From the NCBI RefSeq assembly GCF_902459465.1, contig NC_047063.1:19433685-19497684 (forward strand): a DNA stretch of 64,000 bases, in the 5' to 3' direction. The notes under the pieces are model-generated. The model searched no databases. It saw nothing but the letters and a program-made list of their open reading frames with translations, and had not been told where the DNA came from. Below, piece by piece: positions 19,701 through 34,700 of the stretch (the stretch's first letter is position 1; every line of letters starts with the position of its first letter). This stretch comes from Asterias rubens. Taxonomy: Eukaryota; Echinodermata; Asteroidea; Forcipulatida; Asteriidae. The translations under genes and the position numbers were made by a program.

Positions 19701-22700
19701 CTTGCCCCCTTGCATAGTCAGCCATTCAATTCAATTCAATTCAATTATAAAAATTAGTTCACCCGACCAAAGCTCTAGTGTGGGTTTAAGTCCTAGTCAA
19801 GACACTTGTGCCCTTGAGCAAGGGATCTAATTGCTTTGAAAAGTTGTGAAGGTAGTGCATCTCCTTGTGGATAATACCCACGACTACATCCTTACAGACT
19901 GTGAAGGGGGTAACTCTGTTTCAGCCCCAGGAGTAGGTGGCTCCTAGTGGATGATACCCATGACTACATCCTTACGGACTGTGAAGGGGGTAACCCTGTT
20001 TCAGCCCCAGGAGTAGGTGGCTCCTAGTGGATGATACCCATGACTACATCTTTACAGACTGTGAAGGGGGTAACTCTGTTTCAGCCCCAGGAGTATTTTG
20101 GCAACTTGTCCCCAGTGGCAGTTGATTTGTTATGCATTTTGCCTTTAAGCAGCCCCACTATGGTTTGGTGACTAAAGATTTGGTCTGCACCCTTACACCT
20201 CTGTGTATAAGCAAACTCTAGATAAGCAAAGGTCATGGGTTCGATTCCCACCCGATTAATATGCTTGTTTTTTTTCCATACATAACCCAAGAAAGTACAA
20301 ACTGTACACTGGATGATATTAAATGGGCAAACAGTAGGAGGGTTGACTGTGTAGATCCATTCACCGCATGATATCATATTGAAGGCTGACGTAGTTTATC
20401 AATTATTCAAAACCCAGTGAAAAATTATAAATGGTCAGACAGTAGGAGAGTTAAGGAGTACATTTCTTTGGTTGTCTTTCAGATGTGTTCGGTAATTTAA
20501 GTTGGTCCGCCTCAGAAAAGCAACTATTGTACATCGCTGAGAAGAAACAAGCCAAGACAACTTCCTACTTTGATTCCAAATATCAGACCAAAGATCAAGA
20601 TGGGACTGCTGAAGGCAAAGATGAGCCAATCAAGGTAGTTACACAGTCTTATGAGACCCTATTTACACTAGATCCAGAAAGGTGGATCAGACCTGGATCT
20701 GGTTGTCCAATGTGAATTAACAGCTGATGTACAAGCAAAGTAAGCTTGGGCGATACCTTGATATTATCGAATTTCGCGATACCCATTTGGAAAGATTTCG
20801 ATATCGGATCGATTTGGTTTTAATCGAAATATCGATATATTGTGTTTTATATAACACCCAAGCAGATCCTTGCCATTTGATTGGAGGATTGTCCGTCACG
20901 TGATAGCAAATAAAAGTACCAATACACGCTGCGTCACTCGCCGTGCTTTTTCGTTCCATCCGAAAAGTACCATTGCACGCTGCCAGCGTGCAATGGTACT
21001 TTTCGGATGGAACGAAAAAGCTGAGTAAAAACATCACTGCGTGCGCGTGTCTTTGGTAACGCAGCAGTGTTACTGCAAGGCATATTAGTAAAATTACTAG
21101 CATTCGGCTTCTACAATTAAAAATTGTAGGCCTACGCTTTGTTTGTTTTGAAAGTTGTATCTTTCAATCAAAATGACAAAGATCTACTTGGATGTTATAT
21201 AAAACAAATAATGAATGTTTTTCATTCGTGCAATGGTGCGAAAATGTTCATTCGTTGAAAGCTGGAATGTTCCATTCAACTCGGCTCCGCCTCGTTGAAT
21301 GGAACATTCCATCTTTCAACTCATGAACATATTCGCACCATTGCACTCATAAACATTCATTATGTGTATAATATATCGCAATATCGATTAAGTATCGCAA
21401 TATCCCGTTGTATTTCCTAGCTGAGACATCTTGCACCCCATAGGTTTGGAGTAAAACCAGAAGAATTGGTCATTAGAACACCTTTCTTATGCTATGACTG
21501 TCTCTTCTACAACTTTCACTAGGAGTTTGAAGACTGATGATGTCAAGTTTAATTAATCGCGATTATATCGAATATCGCGATATATTGTCAGCGATATATC
21601 GTGAATAAAATAAATCGATATCGCCCAAGCTTAAAGCAAAGGATCAGGATTAGACCCAGATCAAGATCCTGCAATTTCAATCAACCTAAGCCGAATTTCG
21701 TAGAGCTGCTTATCACAAAAATATGCTTAGCATGAATTTTTTGCCTTGATAAAAACTGGATTACCAACCACCCCTTTCCATGTGATTTTCAGGATAAGCA
21801 AACAACAGCTGAATACCTGTAACAAGCAATATATGCAACAAATGAAAATTTAGTTGGGAATCCAGTTTTTATCATGGAAGAAATTTCATGCTAAGCAAAT
21901 TTGTGTGCTTAGCAGCTCTATGAAATTGGGTCCTGTCAAAGAGGGTTGAACCCTGCAATTGGTGGATCAGATCTGGCAAAGTGGATCCAGAAGAAACAGG
22001 TGTAAATGCAATGTTGGATCAGACACAGCAATCCAATGTGGTCATATCAGGTTTTGCTAGGATACGCGGGTGTTTCGCTTGATTCAAATTTGGATCAGAG
22101 CTGGATCAAACACTTGTACAAACACAACACAAGATCTTGATAAAAATGCTGGATCTCTATTCACCTCTGTAAACCCATTTTGCCATTTTGTGTAAATTAT
22201 TTATTATTATTATTATCATTATTTGTTAGGCCAAGATTTCAACAAACAGTACAAGATACTATATTACCGCAAAAATACAACAGTATAAGAAACAACGAAT
22301 GTAAACTTCAAAAACCTGGACACCTAGAACAATTGTAAACCAATGATGGAATGAAACAGAACACTGGCAATCAAGCAAGACAATTGTAAAAACAGACAGG
22401 ACAAGCCCATTCTAAGATGGCCAGGATTAATAAAAGTGAATCTAATCACTGTAACTCGAAAGTCTATCAATCCAATCTTAAAATGAGTATGGATTGTTTT
22501 TTTACAAAAATTTATAAAACAGTAAAGATAAACTTTGGGAAATAATAAATATGAAGAACAAAATAAATATGTTTATGTTAACAAAAACCTTCTTACATGC
22601 AGCAAGAATAATGGAAGTGCATATTTGAGTTAAAAAAGCTGACCTAAAAACAATGTACAAATAAGGAAATAAAAATATAGAAATTATGAAAAGGGCTAAT

Positions 22701-25700
22701 CTCGATCAAAGAATAAATTTAAAAAAACTTGGACAAACTCTACAGGTTCTGGAAGTGCTGACACAGGTATCTTTTAAAACAATTGTATGATTCGAGTGTG
22801 AGGGAGTTACATATATTTGTTGGCAGACCGCTCCAAACACGAGGGAAAGAAGGAACTGAAGTGTTTTTTTAGGCTGAGGGTTCTAGCATACAAATGGTTG
22901 AATACAAGTGTATCGGTGTGCCGGGTATTGACAGAGGTATACAAGTTGATGATAGGACAATTAATTAAGCCAAATAAACAACTAGTGGTGAATTGAACAA
23001 TGAGTCTTTGTCGTCTGGATTCAAGCGTTTGCGTTCAATTGAATCTTTGACTCTTCCAAACCATGTAAATTATACCTTTAAAAAGTAGATTACATTAAGA
23101 CCTTTTTTGTCAGGGAAGACAGCACCAATTAATTTCATGACCTTTACACTAGTTTTATTGTACATGTTTGCTTGATTCCTTATCTTGAACAGGGAGACGT
23201 GAATGTGTTTCGTGAGGAGTGGGGAGAGAGGCTCGTCTCCAAGCATCATCCAGTGGTGTGTGTCGTCGACATTGGGAGCCAGACCATTAACATACTGGAC
23301 AATGTACCAGAAGATATATCAGCTGGACAGGTACCACCCTTCAGTTTGGGTTTCTTATATAAGTTCTTTTCGTGGTAGATTGAGTGCGCGTTTTTTTTTC
23401 ATTTCAAAGTTTCAATGGCATAATACATGTATTTACTTCTACTTTTGTTTTGTTCTCAGGCCATTTGGGCTCCAAATGATACAGGTATTGTGTTTGTTGG
23501 TCATTCACATGAGCCCTACAGATTAGGCATCATATACTGCAATAATAGAAGGTTTGTTTGTAGCATTGTTACTAAGCATTTAAAAACAAGTTCCAAAACA
23601 TAGAGTTCAAGTCTCAAGTCCGAAGGGTTAAGTGTCAAGCCCCAGTGTTTAAATCCTAGAGGTCAAGTCCCTTGTGTTCAATGGTAGGGTCATACTTTGG
23701 TAATGATCTTAAAATGTTATCTGAAAGCTTTCTTGTTATAATGATAGTATTAGGCATCCTGGGAAATTATTTCATCTGAAATGCCCATGTTGATTAGAAA
23801 TAAAAAATTAAAATATCTTAACAAATTTGAATCTCTAAAGATCGCCTGAGGGCAGTCTTTGCATTTGAATCAACATTCTGCTACTTGACACTTGCAAAGC
23901 CTACAGTCCGGAATCCTTGCGCTAATTGTTATTATTTGAAATTTGAGTTGGATGAAAAGTATATCTTTCAATCATAAATTGTGGTGCTGCCTTTTTTTCA
24001 CAGGAGTACACTTTTTTATGCTGATCTCAAGAGTGGAAAATGTGGTGAGTTTCAGAAGGGGGGGGGGGATTGTACAAATTACAAAGTCTTGGCATATTTG
24101 GCAGATATTTTCGTACAAAAATGGGCTGTTTATATTGGTTGTAAATTTAAAAGCAGTGTGCCCACAGCTTGGAATGGTTTGCTTTGGTCGAGACGAATTC
24201 ACAAGACCCAAACCCTCACCATGCTCACTGAGTGATGCTTGGAGCTTTGCATGGTGTGGAGGATAAGAATAAGCTGTAAGTAATAGTGAACTTGCGGGCG
24301 GGTACAACCATGAAATAATTCTCTTTTGAGGGAGTGTTGGCTCTGAAAAGAGCCGGTTTGGTCTCGATGTTCAAACAGTACTGAATCTACTCGTCTTGCA
24401 GCTTTCTCCTGAAGACGAGCAGAGTAAATTGTTTGAAACATCAAGACCACACCGGCTCTTTTTTAGAGCCAACACTCCCTCAAAAGAGATTTATTTCATG
24501 GTTGTTCCTTGCAGTTTACTAATACTTGTAGTTTATTGTTACCCTCAGTGAGTGAACTCAATGAAGACCTATCATTGGTTGAGAGTTGTGCAGACATGCT
24601 TGCACATTTCCATCGGTTGATATCGGTGATTGAAACCAATAAAAGGACTCTCATTGTTACAGTAAGGGAATCAAAGGGTAGCGACGAGTTCTTTAACGGC
24701 CGTTTAAAACCAGCAGGGTCCTTGCCGTATGATAAGGCCTGAGCCGAAGGCGAGGGCTTTTATCGCTCGGCACTGATCCTGCAAGGATTTACACGGGCGT
24801 TTAAGAACGAGTCACTACTCTTTTATTCCCATTCGTAAATGCCCTTTTGTTGAAAAACGTTAAAAAATACAATTATGACAAGTGAAAACTCGAGGTTTAA
24901 AGTATTTTTGTCAAAAAAATTGTGGAGAATCTGTTTGATGCGCGTGGGTTGTGTGTACGCGCGCGCGCTAAGAAATAGATTACACGCTGTTACTAATAGC
25001 TATGAATTGTGCGTTTCGCGTAATAATATTTGCGTACGCGCGCGCCCAACACGCGGAAGCTAGCCGCTTATAAACAGCTCCAGCTGGTCATTATCAACCG
25101 TTTAAACACCCTCACGTGACGCGCACTCCACCAATAGGAGTAGCGAAACTGTCTGGGGTATTTATGAATCACTGTTACTTCTATTAGGCATGATATTTAT
25201 CGTACTTGCATCTAATTTTTCTGATTTTTTTCGGCCCTTCGAAAAATCAGAAACAAATTGTGATCAAACAGCCTGAATTGTCTATTAAAGCCTACGACAT
25301 GGGTGTTCACCAGGTATGCCAGTGAAATGTTCCTACTTTTTAAGGACCAAATATCATACCTGATGACTCCATGTATTACAGAAATAATATTAGTCAATCA
25401 TTATTTATTATTCAGTATTGTTAATATTGAAACTTTTTTAATGGTTTTTGAAACAGAGAAACTGAGTGTGACAGACGACTGGGTAGAACTTCCACACTTC
25501 AGTCCAGATCAGACCAAGCTAGTGTATCTACGCAATGAGCCAGTTGGACCACATAGACACTGTAGTCAACTTGTTATGGTTAGTAACAAGTTTTTTGGTT
25601 TCACCAGTTGTTTCCCCTCAGGTGTTTTATTCCCCATATGCTCCTTTTCTATTCAGTCATTGCTTTTGCTCGTCTATTTACCCTGATCATAATCTGTTAG

Positions 25701-28700
25701 TTCTTTTTGCAAAATTATTGTGTACTTTTTGCTTGAATAATTATTGTTTTTATTTGTTGATTGGTTCGTTGTGTTATCGTTTCACTTTTACTTTATTTGT
25801 GAGGTCAAATAAATAAATATTATTCTTAAGGAATTTGGGGTGAAGATGGAAGTCAGTTCCAGAATAGATTGTGGCTGTTCGTTGTGCACTACTTTATTTT
25901 TCTTCCCTCCTACACCCTGCGAAGTTTCAGATCTTCCTTAACGAAGCAGCTTCCCAAGAATTATAAAATGAAGTCGTAGAAATGATTAGTCTTCTTCTTT
26001 TCCCACAGTACGACTGGGATTCCAAAGAAACTGTTGTGGTGTCGGACACTGTGCATAAACCTACAGGTAAAAGATTCATAAACAGAAGCATTAAAGAAAA
26101 GGTACACGCTTGGTGATTGTCAAAGACCAGTCTTCTCACTTGGTGTATCCCATCATAACCAGAAAATTTGGGCTCAATTGGCCATCGAAGTTGCGAGAAA
26201 ATGATGAAAGAAAGAAAAAACCTTGTTGGACGAATTTGTGTGCTTTCTGATAAGAATGAAAGGCTTCTAGCTAGAAGTCTTTTATTATTTTAGTGAGAAA
26301 TTACCTCTTTCTCAAAAACTACGTTACTTTAGAGTGAGTCGTTTCCCACAATGGTTAATACTATCAACAGCTCTCCAATGCCAGTTCCCAAGTCAGTTCT
26401 TAAGTTAATATTTGTTATGAGTAATAACCAAACGTGTACCTTCCCTTTTTACAATTTGTTTTACCCACTAACCAATTTTTCTCACGAATCAATTTACATT
26501 TTCTTCAAATTCTGCTGTGAAAAGTCATAATTGCTCATGAATATGAATATTTACCTGTTTTCATAATCATAATATATGGTGAGCGTTGCCTACTGTGACC
26601 TTCAACCATGCACTTTGAAGATATAGTACATTCATGTCATGTCATATCAACCCATCACCTCATCATACCAGTTATTTTTCTCTCTGTTGGTAGCCGATAA
26701 CTCATTCCCTAACACTCAAAACCCAATTGTAACTCATAACTGTGTAGCCTAGTACTAAAGGCTGAACCTACAACCTATCGGCTCATAATAGTTATTTTTC
26801 TCTCTGTTTGTAGCCGATAACCCATTCCCTAACACTGAAACCCAATTGGAACTCATAACTGTTGCCTAGTACTAAAGGCTGAACCTACAACCTATCGGCT
26901 CATACCAGTTATTTTTCTCTCTGTTTGTAGCCGATAACCCATTCCCTGGGATCTACATTTTGTTGATGAGTCCACCCTGTAAGTGGTGGCTGAGTGACAG
27001 CAGACGTCTCGTTTTGTCTTCAGCGTGGGGAAGTAAAAAGGTGAGAGGAACAAAAATGGTTCTGATACCCTTAGGGCTTAATTTCATGAGCTGCTTAAAT
27101 AGAAAACAATTGCTAAACACTTTTCTGCTAAGCAGAAATGCGCAGTATACCAGTCACAAATAGTGCATGTGACATTGTACTGTGGCTGTAACCTCAGTCT
27201 AGCAAGTGTAATTTTGTTGTGCTTAGCACCAAGCACTTTGACCTGTATGCTTAGTGATATGTGTACATGTGCAGAGATTAGAAGACACTGTTGAAACTAT
27301 CAGATTTTAATTTGGGCAAACCACCAAGGGACCCACACAATCAATTAGGGACTGGAAACCCAATCCACACAACAGGTTTTGTCAGATGTGAGATTCGAAC
27401 CTGGGGTCTGTACAGGTGAAAGGCAGCATGAGAGTCAGAATGGCACCCAGGGAAGCCACGCTCGGCCGTATCCGAATTGGCGGCTCCGGCTACAGCTATG
27501 TCGTCATGCATTGAAGTGTAGGACGCCCTTAGCAACACCCAAAGCAAGGGTCGTAGCCGCAGCCAATGCCACCAGTTCGGACACGGCCTTTAGTACCAAC
27601 TTTATGTTCTATAATTAGTATCATCTGACCGGTCAATCTTCAGTATTATTTGCACAGAATCACTGGTGAACTTTCTCCAATCTTTTCCTTTTTACAGGAA
27701 ATTTTGATGGTTAATACAGCGACCTCATCCATAACCAGACTGACCTCTGACCCTTGCTTTGGTGAATGGACTGTTCTTGATATAATGGATGATCTCATAT
27801 TAGCGAGACGCTCTTCTCCTAATAAGTCATCCCAACTGGTGAGTTCTGCAGAGTGACAAACAGAAATGAGACATTTCAGACTTTGATCTGTAATTAAAAC
27901 CTCAATTAATCAGCCATCATTTGTTAGCAGGCTAAACTTTGTTTTAACTTTGAGTTAATTTTATACTAGCTATGCCACATATCTAAGTTGTAATTTGGTT
28001 TATCGTTTTTGTTCTTATATCGAGTGTGGTATCTACTAGACAAGCTTATGCTTCTTGGAGACCTCCATCTTCACACAATTGTACTAATTTTCTTGTGTTT
28101 TCTTAATTACTATAATATAATGTAAATTATAATACATGACTATTTCATTACTTATAACTTGTGTGTTGGAAACAATTAAATAAATAAATGAATGAGTGAA
28201 TGAATTTGTGGTTGATCAAAGAAAACTTGACTAGAGCGGGAGTTGAATCTGGGATTTTCAGATTAATGTAGAGTGTCATGGCCGAGTGGTTAAGAGCATC
28301 GAATTCAAGTTCTGGTGCAGTCACCCGAGTGTGGGTTCGAATCTCGGTCGTGACACTTGTGTCCTTGAGCAAGATACTTTACTATAATTGCTTCTCTTCA
28401 CCCAGGGATATAAATGGGTACCTGCGAGGGTAGTGGTTGATATTGTGCATGAAAAGCCTTTGGAATGATATAAACTGTTGCCCAGAAGGTTTGCTCCCAA
28501 AGGGAGCTGAGAAACATTAAAAGGGATGTTATTGGCCCTATGACCAGGGCACTAATTTAAAGCGCATTGATACGGTTATTGTGAAATGCGCTATATAAGA
28601 ATTGGTTATTATTTATTATTATTATTAAAATGTGCCGGGCGCTTTACAAACTCTCCTGTCGCTTCCAACATGGGTGTGATCCCTGACTGTATGGCAGTTA

Positions 28701-31700
28701 CAGGTTGACTGTCATCTGACTCTGGCACCCCAAACAAAGATATTGGCAAAATAGAGAGACCATAAATTCTTGTCCTATTTTAGCCAGCTAACTTAAACGA
28801 AATAAGAAGGAAAAAGGAGATCAATGTATTTCTTTAAAGCCATTGGACACTTTCGGTAAACAGTATTGTCCAAAGGCCCACACTTTGTGTATCACAACTT
28901 ATATATAAAATAACAAACCTGTGCAAATTTGGCCTCAATCGGTCATTGTAGTAGGGAGAAAATACCGTAAAAATCCACACTTGTTTCCGTGGCTCGTCGT
29001 GTCATGACATGTGTTTAAAATAAATCTGTAATTCTCGCTATCGAGAATTGATAACTGTTTTAATGTTTTCTCAAAAAGTAAAGCATTTCATTAATTATTG
29101 AAGGCAGGTCTGACAGAACTCTTTTTTTTTCCTCTTTTTTTTTGATGAGTTGCATTTCTAATTTATAACTTTTTTTTATATTGTTTTAAAAACATTTTTC
29201 CTCAAAAGGTGATAGGTGAGCTTCCTGCAGAAGGTCAGGAGTCAAGCATAGCCTGGATTCCCCTAGATGGAGAGTGTCATGAGATAAACAATGTAGCATG
29301 GGAAATCATGGAATTCAAAGGCTTGATTTATGAGGAATCAAAATACGGTAAGAGACTCTCGTTAGCGGCGTGCCCTACCCAGCTCTGACCCCTGCCCTAG
29401 CACTTACATCAGCAGCCCTTTTAAAAAAAACTTTACGCAATCGTGTAAGTCAGTCCACTTGTGCAGGATTAATTGTGAGAAGTTGTGTAATAAAATGTAG
29501 AGCGAGTGAACTTAACTTAAAGGCACTGGACACTGATGGTAAACATCGCAGCTCCAAAAATAACATCTATATTAAATATTTGCAGCACCCACTGCTGACA
29601 CATAGGATTGGAACCACCTCAAGCCACCAGGCTAGCCCGATGGTGACGTAGTAAGACATCTACTCTAGCTATGCAAAGGTCATGGGTTCAGATCCCAGCC
29701 AAGTGATTTGCATGTAGAGTTTCTACAGAACTCAGAAAAGTAACGAGTAAACAGTGCTTAAAGGCAGTGGACACTATTGGTAATTACTCAAAATAATTTG
29801 ATCATAAAACCTTTCTTGATTACAAGTAATGGGGAGAGGTTGATAGTATAAAACATTGTGAGAAACAGCTCCCTCTGAAGTGATGTAGTTTTCGAGAAAA
29901 AAAGTAATTTTCCTTGAATTTGTTTTTGAGACCTCAGATTTAGAGTTTGAGTTGAAATCAGCATCTGAAAGCACTCAACTTCGTGTGACCATGGTGCGAC
30001 AAGGTTTTCTTTTTTTCTTTCATTAATATCTCGCAACTTTGGCGACCGATTGAGCTCAAATTTTCACAGGTTTGTTATTTCATGCATAAGTTAAGATACA
30101 CCAAACAACTAGTCTTCGACAATTACCAAAAGTGTCCAATATCTTTAACACATGGGTGTAATGATAAAAACTAAATATTAAATTAATTTGGGTTATATTT
30201 GTAGATGCCATTCACTATGAAGCCATCCTTGTGACTCCAGAGCCAGCAGTAAAAACATCCAAACCTCCACTAATGGTTCTACCCCATGGTAAGCATAATC
30301 CATCATTACACAACAAACAATTTGTGCATTGACAAACCTACATGCTGAGACTAATAGAAGGCTGGGATGTGTAAACATTTAAATTAATGACAATTTGTCA
30401 GAAGAGTTTAAATGAAACAAACCAAAAAGAAAAGACAAATTTGACATTTTCTTTACGGAAGGCCTGTAATGGCCTTGTTGTGACTGCACCAAAGAAGATG
30501 GGAACACATTGGAAAGTAAGACCTGGAAGTCTTACTCTTATTCTTGTTCAGTTTTTTCTTATCCATGTCTTACTCTGTGGTTGTGCTTTTATAAATTTTA
30601 AAGAGTGTCTTGTAAATGGATTTTTATTTGGTTTGTTGCTACTTAATGGTTTTTGTTCACTTTTCTTTTTAACTTTATCATTTCACCATTTTTACTAATT
30701 GAACACTATCATCAATTTACTCGGGACTTGCCCTCTCAAAGACCAAATCTCAGCTTTCTTTTAGCCTTCGAGAAAGACTCTGCTAGGGTCGAAACGTCAG
30801 GCCATTAACTATTTTTTGAATCTTAATTGGTTAATCTTTCTTCCTTAATGACTCACTAATTACCAACAGGTGGACCTCACTCAGTTGTAGTTGCCGAGTA
30901 CAATATGTCAGTGGTAGCTTTTTGCAAGCTTGGATTTGCAGTACTCCTGGGTGAGCAAATCCTTTCCATTTTGTAAATGTCGTAGCTAGTGTCTCAAGGA
31001 TGACATTTTTAGGCACAGGTCTGGAATAAACACAGAGACATGGCCTCTGTTGCCCCTACAGCCGATTTCACGAAACTTTATGCAACTGCGTAAGTCTACT
31101 TGCGCAACAATTACGGCGCAACTTACGCCATAAATGTTGCGCAAGTGGACTTAAGCAGTTGCGTAAAGTTCCGTGAAATCGGCTGCTGGTCTTTAAGAAT
31201 TTGTAATGGAAGTGTCCTTTGCAAAATGAGAATGGCCTTGCTCTCTCAAAGATGAATTTCAGGGCAATCTTACTGTTCAGAGACTCGGGACTTGCCCTCT
31301 CAAAGACCAAATCTCAGCTCATCTCACCATTACCTGCAGCAACTTGTATTAACTCTCCAATTTACATTGAAGTGATGCTCACTTGCTTGTATTTTTCTCT
31401 GCCTGGATTCATCTGCACAGCTTTTGGTGATAGAAGTTCCTCAAGTTTTTAAATCTACTCAAAGTTAGGGATTCACATCAAGACAAGTTCTTAACCTTCT
31501 CCATGGCAGTAGATGATTAGCAAGACTAGTTTTTATCATAACTAGTGAGTCTCCACATTTTCCCAACCTTCTCTATGGCAGTAGATAAATAGCAGAACAA
31601 GCTCTTATAAGAACAGTTCTACACAATAAGTATTTTTTATTAAATGACCTTACCACAGTGACAGTTCATTAATACTCCACACCATGCATCGCCTTGATTA

Positions 31701-34700
31701 TGTCAGCGACTCACTCGTTTTTTAGTTGGTGATATTCCACCTCAGTAAAGTTAAATTCAATCTTTTCTTGCAATCAGTGAACTATCGAGGATCGTTGGGA
31801 TTTGGTCAAGACAACATTCTCTCACTGCCTGGAAACATAGGACGCCAAGACGTCGATGACGTGCAGGTAAACAAAAAAATAAATTATCATGAATTCTCAC
31901 TCTCTGATGGTACATGTAACTGTGGGTGGTGAGGTTTTTCTCGTATACATAAGTTTTTTTTTACAGGCATGACTTTTTTGCTTCTTTCTGATTTTTGTTT
32001 CTTTTTTTGGCGATATTTATGTTGGCGATCTCCCTATTTGGAATTGGAAGTGTTGTGGCCGAGCAGTTAAGATCACCAAATTCAAACTCTGGTATTTCTG
32101 ATCAGCAGAGTGTGGGTTCGAATCCCCAGCCGTGACACTTGTGTCCTTAAGCAGGACACATAACCTTTGCTTCGTCCTTTGGATGGGATGTAAAGCCGTT
32201 GGTCCAATGTGTTGTGTAACGCATGTAAAAGAACCCAGTGCACTTTTCGAAAAGAGAAGGGGTTCGCCCCGGTGTTACTGGCTGTGGCTGCTTAATGCTC
32301 TGTAGCACCTTGCAAACCCTTACAAGGTGCTAATTTACGCGTCTTAAAATTCATCACTGCAATAACCTATCTTTCTGAAAGTTTGTATATACTAAGCAAC
32401 CTTCAGTACCTTGTTTGGTAGATACGTGCGCTATATAAGACTTTGATATTATTATTATTATTTTGTCGGGGTGCCAGTTAAATACCATACAACCTGTAAC
32501 TGCCTTACATAGCCTGGTTCACCCCAAGTTTGCAATACAACCTGGCAAGAGACAGGAGAGGGCAACATTTTATTTTTGAGTGTCAGGTTTTATAAAACAC
32601 TGTTGGGTGAATTAGTTTAAATGATCCAGAGGTTGCAGGGTTATATGCTGTTCTTGTAAGTAAAAATCTTTGTTCACCCAAAAAAATGTATAAATATACT
32701 CAGTCCATTTCCCATGTGGTTTTATTATCTGAAAAATCCAACCAAAGCATGTTTTTCAGCCTCATGAATTTCTGTGTAACGTCCGTCGATGTCGGGGTTT
32801 TTTCCATAACCGATATATCGAAAATTTAATATCGAGTATACTTGATATATCGAGTATTTCCCGCGCGCAAGATGAAGCCTAAAACCAGCACTTGGTATAC
32901 CCATGGAGGTGGAAATATATACCGAAGACTGACAGTTAAATTATTATTATTGTTATTATTATTTATTCGACCAATACAAGGTACAGCAAACAAGTTACAA
33001 TAGCACAAGACAGAACATTAACGGGGAAAAAAAAACAATTATAAAAAAGCAAGAAGTAAGGAAAATAAATACAGAATTAAATAAAGGAATAAGTAAGGTT
33101 AAATTAAATTAACTTAAATAAATCATTTGAAAAAGAAAACAAAAGCAAAAAATAAAAACAATAAGAGGGCGGCTGAGGGCGGAGCATGCAGGAGGAAAAC
33201 AGAACCAAATGGGAACGACGACCAGAAGGAATAAAAAACAAAGACAAATCATGCGGGTCAGGGGTAACAAAAGTAAACCAAATTACTGTTGCTCGGAAGC
33301 ATGCTGCCCCACGCATGACCAACAAACACAATGAACTCAGAAACAACAAAAGGGAAGGGAAACCAAACAGGGGATCGTTCACGACCTGCATGCAAACAAA
33401 TTGAACATCTATTACGCTGTGTGGTTTAAACAATGATCCTTAAGGAGGCGGAGAAATGTCATAAGAGGACAAATTACAGCAGCTTCGCGAATGACGGGTG
33501 GTATCGTGTCCCACAATCTGGGAAATCGATGGGAGGGTGAATGGAACAATGAGTCGGTACGAGCTGAAAGATGGCGGAATGTGAGTGAGTCAAGATGACA
33601 AGGATTAATGAAAACCCCGGTAAGAATGGATTCGCAGTGAGCAGTGCCATGTAAAACCTTGAACACAAAGGCACTGAGCAAGTAATTACGCCTGTTAGAG
33701 GATGCCAGTGAAGATGCTGCAATCTGTCCTCATAAGACATTACTCCGCGCCTTTGTTTAAGAGCAAGCCAGGTAGCAGTTCTTTGAACCCTTTCAAGCTG
33801 ATTTTGTTGTGATAATGTAAACGGATGCCATGCTGGGAGACCATACTCTAAAATTGGGAGAACAAGAGATTTGTACAGTGAGAAAATTGCGTTAGTGGAG
33901 GACCCTCTAGCAACTGTTCTGATGAAACCTAACATGCGGTTGGCTCTGGCAACTACTGAGGAGGTATGAGTAGCCCATGAAAGTTTGGAATCAAGTGTAA
34001 GCCCTAGGTACTGAAACGACTTGGTAGATTCTATTGGAAGAGTACCTAGGTTGTACAATATTGGGTCAAGGTTCCTGCATCTTGTGATATGCATGACCTT
34101 GGTTTTACTAATGTTGAATGTCATTTCTTTGACATTGGACCAGTTAGCAAGCTTATCCAAGTCAGATTGGAGCACAAGTTCGTCATTGGCATTTTCTATT
34201 GTGCGGTACAGAAGAATGTCATCGGCAAATAACACACAACTGGATGTAGTTGAATGAGATATGTCATTAACAAAAAGATTGAATAGTAACGGCCCTAATA
34301 CACTGCTTTTAGGAACACCAGAAGTAATATTAACCCAAGAGGAGACTCCGCCCCTAAAGAGAACCCGTTGCTTGCGGTCTGTCAGGAAAGACCGAACCCA
34401 ACACCACAACTTGCCCCGAACATTGAAAGAGGTAGCAAGTTTTTCAAGTAGGATGTGGTGTGGCATTGTGTCAAAGGCTTTTGACATGTCCAAGAAAACG
34501 GCATCTACTCTAGGGGGGCGACGTCTATCAATGGTGGATGACCAAGATTGAATAATGTTGATTTAACAGGGTTACATTTAAATAATTGATTTAATAGGGT
34601 TACATTTAAACCTGTTTCTGTCTGATCCCCCGAACTTGTTTGTAGTTCAAACAATATCAAACTGAGTAGTCCCGCCCCAATTATTTCTGGTTTTACAACA

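Noticed and set aside
28276..28360. Functional tRNA-Leu gene
   Set aside because: Acceptor pairing and boxes are good, but the anticodon stem is poorly paired and the sequence runs on into a SINE body and ATT tail.
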